This document shows positions 23,477-33,259 of a DNA stretch of 64,000 bases, piece after piece (position 1 is the stretch's first letter; each line of letters opens with the position of its first letter). The notes under the pieces are model-generated. The model was not told the DNA's origin. It saw only the letters and a list, made by a program, of their open reading frames with translations, and made no database searches. The position numbers and the translations under genes are program-made. Location: assembly GCA_021234155.1 (NCBI GenBank), contig JAJEKV010000103.1:2046001-2110000 (forward strand), written 5' to 3'. This DNA comes from Isoetes taiwanensis (Eukaryota > Streptophyta > Lycopodiopsida > Isoetales > Isoetaceae).

Positions 23477-23580
23477 AAAAGAAAGAAGAAAGAAGAAAGA
23501 AGAAAGAAGAAAGAAGAAAGAAGAAAGAAGAAAGAAGAAAGAAGAAAAAAGAAAAAAGAAAAAGGAAAAATAAAAAAAAA
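23475..23580 (+). repeat. Polypurine microsatellite (GAAGAAA)n
   Basis: An unbroken AAGAAGAAAG tract directly following repeat A and preceding repeat B by about 90 bp. Confidence 0.95.
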
Positions 23581-23665
23581 GAATACACCCATCATATTTG
23601 CATAAAAAATGGCGCTTCTAATTGGCTCATTGAGAATATACCATCCCTCCCCCCAAAGAAAAAAA

Positions 23666-23724
23666 AACAAGGTGCTGCGCACGGAGGGTTGCCCTCAATG
23701 GCCGGAGGGTGAAGTGGCTTAAAT
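23666..23724 (+). repeat. Interspersed repeat B, copy 2
   Basis: It matches 16626-16684 with one or two substitutions, including the GGAGGGTTGCCCTC inverted repeat. Confidence 0.8.
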
Positions 23725-23769
23725 AATACTTTAAAGTCTGTTATTTTTTTCAATCAATCAAAATTGCTA

Positions 23770-24830
23770 CTTCAAAACAATAGAATACTTATACAACGAC
23801 TTTATCAACAATCTGTCTCCCTCATTTGTCTCAGGCTCTCCTGAGCATGCCAATGTTGAGCAACAGATGTCTTGTGATAAAAATATTTGTCACGCCAGAG
23901 CTCATGGTGAATCTGACAGCAACTCTGACCTCAGTGCACATGTTGCTAATGTCTCATCAACAATAGTATAACTCTATTCCTTACTTTTACACCAAATCTA
24001 ATCCCAATTTACCCTACTCTTAACCCTTATTTTATGTTGAGTAGATTATTCATGTAACCTACCCTCTACCTTATATTTACCTCCAAGCTAGGAATATTGC
24101 ATATGCTCCACAAGTTTTGTCAAATGCCAACGCTCAAGTCATATTAGTTGAACTTGATTTTGGTCTTAAGAATAAAGGTTTATCCAAATTGCACATGACA
24201 CTCCACTACATCTACTCTACATGCCCATGATTAATGCCTGGCCTTAAGGTGGGACTCATAAGGCACATAGACTTCCACCTGCCCTTTTTTCATAATACTT
24301 GATTTCAAATTGCTAGTTAGTCGGTCCAGTTTTTGTTTCTCACACATGGTTATAACACAAAGTAGTTTGGAAACTTGCATTTGTGAGGCTCTAAACAAGA
24401 ATCAAGAACAAGTGAAGACTATGTTTTATGTCTCGAAAGTATTAAAAATTTGTAGTCCGTAACATGGGCACGTCAACCAAGGTTTGCATTTATGGGTTCA
24501 TCAACTAGTACAACTCTTTGTTTAAATTTCCTTGATTCATAACACTTGAATGAGGTAATATTCCAAGGTTGTTAAAGGTTCAATCTAGTACAACTCTTTG
24601 TTTAAATTCCTTGATACATAACACTTGAATGAGGTAATGTTCCAAGGTTGTTAAAGGTTTAATGTCGCAAATGTAATGGGTTAATCTAATTTAACTTCAG
24701 AATCTTGTCATGACATAAAAGCATGATTTCATTAATTGGATAAAATAACGCAATTTTGAGAATTTTCAGCACACCTTATTTGCTCAAGCACGAATACTTT
24801 CACCTAGTTCTCGAGCCCAACAAACATGAG
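23770..24830. other. Intergenic; 80-bp tandem duplication at 24505-24661
   Basis: The unit starting CTAGTACAACTCTTTG is present twice with an 80-bp period and a handful of differences. Nothing else is recognised in this stretch. Confidence 0.8.
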
Positions 24831-24956
24831 GTAATTAACATACACATATACATACAAATTATGTGTTATACTTGTACGTGTACATGATACTTGTAGAAGC
24901 CCAATAATGGCCCTACATTCTACACCAATAATTCACATCAATAATTTTCACTTCAC

Positions 24957-24963
24957 TATAAAA
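24957..24963 (+). promoter_or_regulatory. TATA box of small tandem gene 1
   Basis: TATAAAA lies 43 bp upstream of ATG 25000. The same CACTATAAAA context precedes the two sister copies (25568 and 26235) at similar distance, so it is conserved in the repeat unit. Confidence 0.6.
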
Positions 24964-24999
24964 ACAGCTCGACTTGGGGGTAGAGATCATTCATCTCCC

Positions 25000-25242
25000 A
25001 TGGCTTCCTCGATGCCTCGTCCAGAGCACATCCGATCTTTCAAGTGCTACTTGAGCTACAACGATCTGAATGAATGCGCAAGAAATGGTGTTAATCTTGA
25101 TCCATGGCTCCAATCTAAGGCTGATGGTCCTGCTAGTGCCTGCAGGAAGCTCACTCGTGTTAAAGTCCACATTTACTGGCTTCCTGATCAGGAGATCTAT
25201 GAGCTGAATAGCATCACGAGCTTTGATGTTGATGATGAGTGA
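25000..25242 (+). CDS. Small unknown protein, tandem copy 1 (80 aa, intact)
   Basis: The start is chosen at 25000 because it lies just downstream of the TATA box, whereas the further in-frame ATG at 24907 lies upstream of it. The product begins MASSMPRPEHIRSFKCYLSY and ends SFDVDDE. It is acidic at the C-terminus, with no signal peptide or membrane segment. Two sister copies at 25608 and 26278 follow the same promoter layout. Copy 3 aligns without gaps over all 80 residues, sharing H10-I11, K15-C16, S19, D22-L23, C26, L33-D34-P35, K40-A41, G43, Y67-E68, I72-T73 and D79-E80. Conservation of length and positions supports a real protein. I recognise no family. Being beside the DUF7869-type gene suggests it could be an accessory gene of that element; that is inference. 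Confidence 0.55.
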   Translation: MASSMPRPEHIRSFKCYLSYNDLNECARNGVNLDPWLQSKADGPASACRKLTRVKVHIYWLPDQEIYELNSITSFDVDDE

Positions 25243-25357
25243 ATCAATGTTATCAGTGATGACTACTGTATCTGTTTATGATATAATAATGGTATGAGCA
25301 CCTATAAACTATGTAAGGATGTAATAGCACAATGAATATTGTTTGATGTATCATACC

Positions 25358-25420
25358 TGAGTGTAGTGTAGGGTTGTGCTCTTCGACTTCCACTATATCT
25401 GCAAGCTTTTCAATCACACT
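25358..25420 (-). pseudogene. Orphan last-exon copy a of the DUF7869-type gene
   Basis: The minus strand reads SVIEKLADIVEVEEHN, corresponding to the C-terminal SVGAQLQELVAKEAKDDDEN of the gene ending at 26657. The preceding acceptor is altered to CAA. It lies at the same position relative to small gene 1 as the true C-terminus does to small gene 3. Confidence 0.45.
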
Positions 25421-25607
25421 TGAATTACTAAAGCACAAAAACTTCTACCATCATGAATCCACAAAACATATCCATACGAAAGATGTATTACACTTGTATG
25501 TATACAACAGTCTTATACATCGGCAAGAATAATTGGGGTAAAGTCCACCCCAATAATTCTACCTCACTATAAAAACTTCTCACGGGGCTAAAGTTCATTC
25601 ATCTCCC

Positions 25608-25854
25608 ATGGATTTTTCGCCTTCATCAGTTCACCACATCGGTAGGCATCAAGTGCTCAATGAGCCACTCGATCTTGTTGGTTGCCTAGACAGCATCTTC
25701 TTCTTGATCCCTACCTGGAAGAAAAGCTTTGGGCGCCGAGATTGACGCCGCCTCAAGGATCCATTAGCAGTGTGATGATCGATCCGATTGGCTTCCCGAA
25801 AGCATGAGCTATGAGATATCAGGGATCACTACTACAGATCCTGAAGATGAATGA
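25608..25854 (+). pseudogene. Small unknown protein, tandem copy 2 (frameshifted)
   Basis: A sister of the ORF at 25000-25242 with the same TATA (25568) and CTCCCATGG start context. It begins MDFSPSSVHHI, like copy 3 (MDFLPSSIHHI). The frame is lost by several small indels, most beside CpG: the three indel sites against copy 3 near 25638, 25661 and 25721 all involve CG. The terminal block (MSYEISGITTT-DPEDE type) is present in another frame, so the full gene was once there. It may be intact in the organism if the indels are consensus errors. Confidence 0.55.
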
Positions 25855-25998
25855 ATCACCTGTTCAACATGTTATAGTGTAAGAGCTCTTGTGTTAAGAT
25901 GAAAAATGCAAGACGTAATGAATAATAAATAGTCTATTGTAGTGATGTTATGGATAATAAATAGTATATTGTGAAATGCTTTAATGTACCAGTAAGAC

Positions 25999-26090
25999 TC
26001 AAGTTTCATCTCCATCCTCAGATGCCTCTTTAGCAAGCAATTCCTCAGATTTGGATTCACGTAGCAAGTAGTGCGTAATTTCAACCACAC
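25999..26090 (-). pseudogene. Orphan last-exon copy b of the DUF7869-type gene
   Basis: After an AATTCAG acceptor the minus strand reads open to a TGA, ending SEELLAKEASEDGDET. This parallels LQELVAKEAKDDDENS at the end of the full gene (26657). It lies between small gene copies 2 and 3, so the tandem unit contained both the small gene and this exon. Confidence 0.6.
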
Positions 26091-26277
26091 CTGAATTACT
26101 CAAGCACACGTTTTAAAAGCATACATATATCCATACGAAAGATGTATTATACTTGTATTTATACAACGGTCTTATACACGAGCAATAATGGGTCAAGTCT
26201 ACCCCAATAATTCACCTCAATAATTCTACCTCACTATAAAAGCTTCTCACTTCGGGGCTAAAGTTCATTCCTCTCCC

Positions 26278-26520
26278 ATGGATTTTTTGCCTTCATCAAT
26301 TCACCACATCGAGGCGATCAAGTGCTCAATGAGCCACTCTGATCTTGTTGGTTGCCTAGACAGGCATCTTCTTCTTGATCCCTACCTGCGAAGAAAAGCT
26401 TTGGGCCGAGATTGATTTGTTCCCTGCGTCAATTCGTGTAATGATCCATCTCGATTTGGCTTCTGGCGAATGAGCTATGAGATATCGGGGATCACTACTA
26501 CGCATCCTCAAGATGAGTGA
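26278..26520 (+). pseudogene. Small unknown protein, tandem copy 3 (one in-frame TGA)
   Basis: The reading frame has exactly the same length as copy 1 (80 codons plus stop) and aligns without gaps, but codon 46 is TGA (after KALGRD). The start is MDFLPSSIHHI and the end THPQDE. TATAAA is at 26235-26240 and the ATG context CTCCCATGG is shared. The single stop in an otherwise full-length frame points to recent inactivation or a sequencing error. The 3' end faces the C-terminus of the next gene, 136 bp away. Confidence 0.6.
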
Positions 26521-26656
26521 ACCACCGTTTAGCATTGTATAGTGTAAGAGCTCTTGTGTTGAGATGAAAACGCAGAGCGTAATGAATAATAACTAGTCTA
26601 TTATAACTTGCATGTTATGAATGATATAGTAATTATGTAAAAGAGCATTGCATACC

Positions 26657-29600
26657 TCAAGAGTTCTCATCATCGTCCTTAGCTTCTTTAGCCACTAATT
26701 CTTGCAACTGAGCCCCCACACTACTAGGGATCACCACTGACAATGGCCTGGTCTCTACGGCCCAACCATAGTCTATTGTTTTCAAAGGTTGGTAGCGTGG
26801 CGGGTCATTAGGATTGGGTCTCCAATTCTTGCTCCAGCAATCCCTATACTGCATTGCATATGAGGTTCCCTTTCTGGCAACAGGCTCAAACCAAGAGACA
26901 AACACCTCTTCGTAATGTGGGAGATTAGGGTCCTCTATTGGGTCCTCTTCGGCAAAAGCCAACCACGTCGGGCAGTTATCATGTGGTCTGATTAGCAAGA
27001 GCATCCCTTTCTTGACATCTTGGTAGGGGTCGAATATTTCAACTGGGTTCTTGGGTCTACCCGAGAAAGGCCCAACGTAATGAGATGCTTCAATGTGCTC
27101 ATCCACAAACACTCTTTTGGGTTCTTCCAATGCACTTTGCCTGGTACTGGGCCAGAAATCTTGAATGACAGCTCTACCGGGCTGCACGTCCCCAAGCACT
27201 CGCAGCAAGATGGACCAGTAGTCAATAACTTCATTCATATATGTGTTGGACCATGACTTATCGCCAGCTCTAGAAATAGCTGCCAGTGCATCATGTACTT
27301 GGCAATAGAAGCTCTTAATGCACCTATATCTTTCAAGCTCCCATATGGCTGCAGGACCTTAGGTGACCCTCTCGGAATCATAGGTAAACCTTGGGCATCC
27401 TCCTTCCACATTCTGATTCCCTTTTCAGGGAGCCACTCCCTATGCCCTGGCCTCATCTTGTAGAACATTAGTGGCCATCCATCCTTCACGCAAAACTTGA
27501 AGAGTAGAGGTTCTAAGTGACCACATAAACGGTCCTTCTTATCAGGGATAAAACCTTTCACGAATTCCTTCCAATCAGGAACCTCTGTCACAAGGTAAGG
27601 TGAAGGAGCCTTTGAACTACACTGCCTGAAGAGTTGCATAAGCTCCAGAATAGTCAATGCATCTGATCTTCTCATTAGAGTAGAGTAGTTTCCAAATAAG
27701 GCATCTATGTCATCGTGGGTGTGTCCAACCATCATGAATCCCAGCTGCACTTGATCAAAGACACCTAACCAAACCAAGTATGACAAGTAAGAGAAAAGAT
27801 ATCTATTCTTATTCTGACCTGAGCAATTATCTAGCTGCAAGTAAAGCCTCCTAGGCAACTTGTTCGCTACCATGGGGCCTTTGATAGGAGGCATAAAATC
27901 ATTTCTACTGCCATTCATCAATTTTGTCCTAAGGTTATCTCGTGGTTTAAAATTGCCGCACCCCACCGCTATCAGACGATCCAGTATCTCTCAAATGGCA
28001 CCAATTATCCTCGATTTATTCTCCAATTGTCTTCAAGGTATGATTCAAGGATCCCACATGAAAATTAGAATCATCAGGACCAGAGGTCCAGGAGAAGTGG
28101 CCCAAGGCACCTATACCATGGCCGTGCATGAGAGCACTGTAACACCGACCTTCGATCGCTCACCCTCCATACGCACTTTGCTAGCTTCTCTAGACGAGGG
28201 ACCATGGTCTTATTCTCGATCCATCTTATCATGTATAATGGTTAAAGCATGCTCAGAGATCTATGAGACAAAGCTCTCCAGGACCAAAGAAAGGCTCCTA
28301 CATGAAATCCGGGCCATCATATGTGATTTTCTCTCCATTGCAAGTACCCTTCTTTCATTTGATCTACGGTCTTAGCAAGCTTTTCCTTTATGACAATACG
28401 GGTGTTACACTTAGAAAATGCTATCCTCTTAGCTATTGCCACCTCTGAATGATTCTCTTTCCAAGCGCATTTAAAGGACGTAAGGAGAAATATGCTTGCC
28501 CTCGCCATCTCCGTAGAACTGTAATATCTACTTCTTGGTGTATATCCTTCTTAGTCAAGACTGAAGGTAGCCTCTTAACATTTTGTTCCGCTACCCTCGC
28601 TTTTCGTAATTTTCGAGCGGTGTGGCATCGTCTCTCGCGTTTTCATCTATGAACATAGATATACAAGATTGCCACCAAAGTATGAGACCTTGGCTTCTTA
28701 GACCCAAGATTTCGTGTTCAAAGCAATTCGCGTGTCCGTCATTGAAGAGCTTCTTCCACTTGTAAAAGTGGAAATGGGTATGCCATAGGCTTTATGCCAT
28801 GCTTTCACGCGACACTGCTTGTTATTCAACATCAGGTTGATAACTACACCATTTTCGAGCAAAGATCTAGCATGTTATATGCAAAGGTTTGTGCAGCTCC
28901 GAGGACTTCATGTTCCAAAGAAAGGTTCTCATGCAAGCTATCTCCCGGGATGTAAAATTTGCACAAAGATCGTTTCATGCAGCAGAGTGGACGACTGAAG
29001 TCTAGAATAGCCTCGCACTAGTTTTTCTTTCACATTTAGTCCTGGTTGGACGGTCCGGTCTCCGATTGACCATGCTGTAAGGTCTCTTTTGGTGATGCCA
29101 ATTTCGGGTCTAATAGAGTAAGGTTCATTCTCCACATCCTTCTCCTTCACCGCAACCACAGAGTAGAAACCGGAATGTTATCAACGAAAGCACTAAGGCT
29201 ATGGGCCATCCGACAAGGTCATGCACTTGGGGCATTTACGCCGTGCTTGGCAACAAGATAGAGATCTTTTTCGGGCATTGGAAATATGCTCATGATAGTA
29301 GCAGCCTATCGAGCCTTCCCCTAACTTCACGCCGACACCAAAGATGGTTTGGATCGGCAAAAAACGATAACACCATAGGCATAAGCCATGTGGCAGCATT
29401 CATGCATGAGTGTGCATGCCTTCTCAACTAACTCATCTCTAGAAAGCCCTTGCACATGATTCGCCTCATTCTTGGCTAACCCCTCATTGCCTCGCCCCGC
29501 CGGTTTATGCGTTTTTATCCGACCTGGTGGGGTGCAAGCTTCCTCCTCTCTAACAAGTGGAGCAAGCAATGTCCTTCTTGTACCACAACACAAAAGTCCC

Positions 29601-29875
29601 CACAGCCTTCACCCATTTTTTTCTATTTCCATTTCGAATTGGTAGCGGCAATTGTCCATCCAAAACATTTACAATTGAAACAACAACCATACCCTCCGGG
29701 ACAGTCGAATTGTGATGGCGCTCGAAATTGTGGACTCTTCCCTCTGCCACCTTTTTCCCCAGTAGATATAGCGGAATTACATCCGCCATCCCCGCAAAGA
29801 AGAGGTCGTGAATATCGCGGCCGCGATCCTCGTAAGCAAAAAGCAATGTGATCATAAAGTACTACAGAAAATAGC
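26657..29875 (-). pseudogene. DUF7869-type transposase-like gene, multiply frameshifted
   Basis: On the minus strand the best-preserved part (28500 down to 26657) contains IIHDKMDR...KTMVPRLEKLAK (near 28210), DDSNFHVGSLNHTLKTIGE (near 28040) and LYLQLDNCSGQNKNRYLFSY (near 27820). VGHTHDDIDALFG follows near 27710. This D-x-MD, QLDN-x-x-x-x-NKNR, GHTHxDID series is the hallmark of a widespread family known to me as DUF7869, found in streptophytes, oomycetes and animals. Its regularly spaced acidic residues suggest an RNase H-like transposase or integrase fold; this is inference. The C-terminus (PHDNCPTWLAFAEE...VFVSWFEPV) ends KEAKDDDENS. Frameshifts occur near 27240, 28010, 28200 and repeatedly upstream; many sit at CpG. 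The N-terminal third (28640-29875) is recognisable only as patches, with no start assigned. Confidence 0.65.
29814..29827. promoter_or_regulatory. Palindromic site ATCGCGGCCGCGAT
   Basis: A perfect 14-bp palindrome (NotI core), near the 5' side of the minus-strand gene, followed by CCTCGTAAGCA, similar to the flank of the array copies. A variant lies at 29906-29917. Confidence 0.6.
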
Positions 29876-30089
29876 AACTGAGAAATTAAAAAATGTTCAG
29901 GACTTTCGCCACCGCGATCTTATCGAGCATGGGCAAGAACGGGGTCCCGCTTTTTGCAATCATTCAAACTAGCTGTTTCAATAAGAACTCATGTGCAAAT
30001 CACATTTCGAGGTTAACAAGTGGTTTCAACTCATAGTTATCGATAGCTGGGAGTTCTTTGGTAAATAGCAAGTGTAGATGGTTGAAGGT

Positions 30090-30103
30090 ATCGCGACCGC
30101 GAT
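30090..30103. promoter_or_regulatory. Palindromic site variant ATCGCGACCGCGAT
   Basis: A one-base variant of the array motif, followed by CTCGTCGAGCA. Confidence 0.55.
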
Positions 30104-30898
30104 CTCGTCGAGCACAAAAGTTAAACGATTGACTTACAGACTGAAGCATTACTCATACCTCACAGAATATGGTGGCGTCAACGTCTACTTGAAGCCAAGG
30201 ACCCGTCAGAAGCTGCAGTGTCATAAAAACAGTGTTTTGTATCATCCTCATGGAGAAAGAAAGCATATACTTGAAAGACGTTTACATTGTATAATAAACA
30301 CACCAGAGTGCACAGGTTTGCTTACAACATCTATGCAATACATGCAATACATATTGATGTTAGTGTAGAGACTCGTCGGTTGTAGTTATAATTGAAATTC
30401 AGTGCAGCATAAACTTTGAGTTCACTTCACTGAGTGATATGCATCAGAATATGCCTTTTACCTCGCCCGAAACCCTGAATTCGATGCAGTTGAAGAATTC
30501 CAAATGTGCAGTGGCGGAGTGCAAGCGGATTATGAGCGCCCTCGTCAGCGCCTTCAATGGATGCGGGATTCTGCAGCAAATCCTTGCCCGAACTTGGCCC
30601 AGCTTAGGCGCAGCTCCAGCGTCTCGAAGATCTTGCAAAACAATCAAATTTGAATTGGCTTTTCCCGCTTTCACTTGAAATGTTTGTTATGGAATTCAAA
30701 TTTTGCAGTCACTGTCCGTCCGTAATCCAGTCTGTCTTTGGAGCATTTACGGCTGCATAGTCTGTCATGTACCTTTAATGAATTGACATTACGGCAGAAA
30801 ATTGAACGCGGACGTCCAAGTCGATAAAGACCTTTTGTACGGATTACTTGCTTTTTCGGGCGGGCATATTCGCACGAACGCATTTAGGGCCGGTAATA

Positions 30899-30921
30899 AT
30901 TACGGCCGGCCGGCCGGTAAT
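30899..30921. repeat. GC-rich near-palindrome (GGCC)n
   Basis: Three consecutive GGCCGGCC-type units flanked by ATTAC and GTAAT, in a short GC-rich island (about 30840-31560) that contrasts with AT-rich surroundings. Confidence 0.7.
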
Positions 30922-31230
30922 TAATACTTCTGGCGTGCAATTAATGCGCCCGCACGTGCGACGCCATTATGGCAGGCACGAATTTTGACGCACCATTATG
31001 ATGGGCGGGCATTTAAAGTCCGCGGCCGCGTTCTATAAATTGAAACTCAGAACCCCTCAAAACAAATTTCAAGACCGCGATTTCTTCAGCGCCTAGCGCC
31101 TTCGACCTCGGAGCGCCTTCTCGAGCCTCTCGAAAACGACTGGAATTTCGTACACACCCGCCGCCCGCGATCCCATGGCACCAAAGGACTCCCTCAGAGA
31201 AGGTAATTTCTAACATTTCAGCTCAGCAAG

Positions 31231-31559
31231 ATCGCGGCCGCGATCTTGCCTACTAGAACTTCTAGTGTTTTCATAAGTATAGTTCCTCAGCAAGATCGCG
31301 GCCGCGGTCTTGCTGGCTAGGTTTTGTAATGTCTTGATAGCTGTGGGTGCTCAACAAGATCGCGGCCGCGGTCTTGCTGAGCATAGATTTTCTTTCTTGC
31401 GATGTTCATGAGTAGTAGTGTAGTAGGTCACTAGGATCGCGACCGCGATGTTCGTGAGCAGTGGATTTGTTTTCTTGCCATGTTTAGCTGCTACACAACA
31501 TCGCGGCCGCGATAGTGTGGAGTGCTATTTTAGTTGCTTGGAAGGATCGCGGTCGCGTT
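31231..31559. repeat. Phased array of palindromic ATCGCGGCCGCGAT sites (six copies)
   Basis: Copies start at 31231, 31295, 31359, 31436, 31500 and 31546, so the spacings are 64, 64, 77, 64 and 46 bp. The cores are ATCGCGGCCGCGAT, ...GGT, ...GGT, ATCGCGACCGCGAT, ATCGCGGCCGCGAT and ATCGCGGTCGCGTT. The first three copies extend the dyad outward with CAAG/CTTG and then TCAGC/GCTGA-like arms to about 34 bp. The DNA between sites is not conserved. The array lies between two divergently transcribed unfamiliar genes. By position it could be a bidirectional promoter, operator or transposase-binding array; that is inference. Confidence 0.8.
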
Positions 31560-31628
31560 TCTCTTCAGTAGTTTATACCTTTTCGTTGCACAACATTATG
31601 CAGCCTATCAGGCTCTCACCACAGGCTT

Positions 31629-32290
31629 TTGTTTACAGCACTTGCTCTGTTTCGAGGACCGGATGTCGAACCCATCCGTATTATAACCCCTTCCAATGAA
31701 AGGAAATGGTGTATTGAGATTGCACAAGCCATACCGCACATTAAAGGTGATCACAGAAAGGACTTGTGCCTGTTCCTGCGGACTGGAAAGAAACCTGAGG
31801 ACGTTGAGCAAGTTGGCATAGTGGTAGCAATGTGGGAAGGCACGAAGAACAATGTGCAAGATGCTATCATATGCAGCATTGAGGACACACAAGCATTGCA
31901 ATTCCTCGAGTACATTTTGAAATGGCGCAATTATGATCCGTCCTTGATGATGACCCGACAAAATGAACAAGCCGCCTACGAGGGAAAAAACATCCCCACA
32001 TCGACTAAGGGTTATGGCTGGTTGTTGCCATCCTATGAATCTCTATCTTTGTCGGGAATAAAGGAAACAGAGACATATTGGTAGGGTTCTCGGCATGCGA
32101 TGCGTAAATGGTTTGTCTACGACAAGAAGCCTCGGTACGTGCTTTGAAGAAGCGGATTTGAAAGGACGACGAAAAATGCCCTCCGTGATGGACACCAATT
32201 GGCTAAGAGCCGTGGCCAAAAAAAGAGTGTGAAGCCTATTGCTACTTTGGGAGAGACGTCGGCACTCAAAAAAATGGTTGTTGAAGAACC
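31629..32290 (+). pseudogene. Unknown gene, 5' part, plus-strand partner of the palindrome region
   Basis: An open stretch of about 150 residues (31629-32084) begins within LFRGPDVEPIRIITPSNERK and contains CLFLRTGKKPEDVEQVGIV. It then continues in another frame to about 32290 with WFVYDKKPR. There is no Met near the start: the first exon probably lies upstream, around 31450-31620, or in the GC-rich block. I recognise no family. It is co-oriented with the two segments below and probably forms one multi-exon gene with them (31.6-35.3 kb), transcribed away from the palindromic array. Confidence 0.4.
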
Positions 32291-32496
32291 ACAATCCACG
32301 ATAAACCCCTCGGTATTATTAACCCTACTCTTCCTCTTGCTTTGAAGGCCCCGGATAGCACTACATCTGGTGGATTTATTCCAAAAAAACTCCCTCCTTT
32401 CAAAATTAACCTTAGAAATCTGACACCTGGCCGACGATAGCCCGCATAGCCCAAGCCAGTTCTCAAACCCCCAACCTCCTCTAAACTAGCATTGAC

Positions 32497-33200
32497 ATGG
32501 CCCCACGCACCGCCATTCCAAATGAGTTGAAGTTCAATCCGGAAGAGGAACGCAAGATGGCAGAGCAAACCACTCAGAAGCTTGAACAGTTCAAAAGGTT
32601 TTACATCTTAGGGGTTAATTGGTTTACAAAGATTTCTATTTTTGATTGTGAACCTGCACCAGCAAATTTGACACACAGAATGCGGTCAAATGACCATGTT
32701 CAAACTCTGGTTAAAAGCTTCAAGACATACCCGACAGAGGTCCTCACACCTGCTGACGTCGTGCCGTTTGACCCTATTACCAGGTAACGATTTCTTTATC
32801 TTTTGGACACTCGTTATGTAGATTTGACTTGATGGTTGTCTATCTTTCAGGAGGAGGGTGACATGGAGCAATCCAGAAGATTTGAAGGGCAAGAAATTTT
32901 ATATTATTTCTGGCAACCACAGTATTTGCGCGGCACAACTCCTTTGTTCGGTCGTCGGCCAGTTGGAGCAGCAACTAGAATTTGCCAAAGTATATGCTAG
33001 AAGAAGATCGAGGGTGCTCAACGGAAATCTTACAGACAAGGAATATATAGAGTTGAGTATTCAATGCAACGAAGTAATTGCAAACACCGTGTACAGAGAG
33101 CCACCGATTGAAAAAACTGCAACAACGTCATCATCAAGACAAGGCTTATGGCTGTCCCTCCACAAGGACCTATAGGACAGCTACAACTTCAACTTGGAAG
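32497..33200 (+). pseudogene. Unknown gene, central part with possible ParB-like motif; 67-bp intron
   Basis: An ATG at 32497 opens MAPRTAIPNELKFNPEEERK. The frame runs to the donor CCAG-GTAACG and resumes after an acceptor at 32850 (intron 32784-32850). The joined part has SNDHVQTLVKSFKTYPTEVL, then VVPFDP, then KKFYIISGNHSICAAQLL. The arrangement of repeated alternatives (V-x-x-L-V-x-S) followed by a variable loop and a G-x-H-x-x-x-A-A helix resembles the ParB/sulfiredoxin N-terminal fold, where the motif is GxHRxxA. Here Arg is replaced by Ser, so this is only a suggestion. A frameshift near 33130 precedes a likely donor at about 33200. It may equally be an unrelated plant-specific or transposon-specific protein. 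Confidence 0.4.
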
Positions 33201-33227
33201 GTATTTATTTATTTTTACTTCGCCAAC

Positions 33228-33241
33228 ATCGCGGCCGCGAT
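33228..33241. promoter_or_regulatory. Palindromic site ATCGCGGCCGCGAT inside the plus-strand gene
   Basis: A perfect copy of the array motif about 27 bp into a probable intron of the plus-strand gene. Confidence 0.6.
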
Positions 33242-33259
33242 CTTGATGACCTTTGCTTC

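Noticed and set aside
23280-23712. Membrane-like Phe/Leu/Ser-rich minus frames and Lys-rich plus frame
   Set aside because: Again the translated polypurine tract, not a membrane protein.
29199-30000. Separate short genes on minus upstream of the DUF7869-type gene
   Set aside because: These patches are better read as frameshifted N-terminal pieces of the same damaged gene.
31231-31559. CRISPR array
   Set aside because: The repeated palindromes have even spacing, but the repeats are only 14-34 bp, the genome is plant nuclear, and there are no cas genes or leader.
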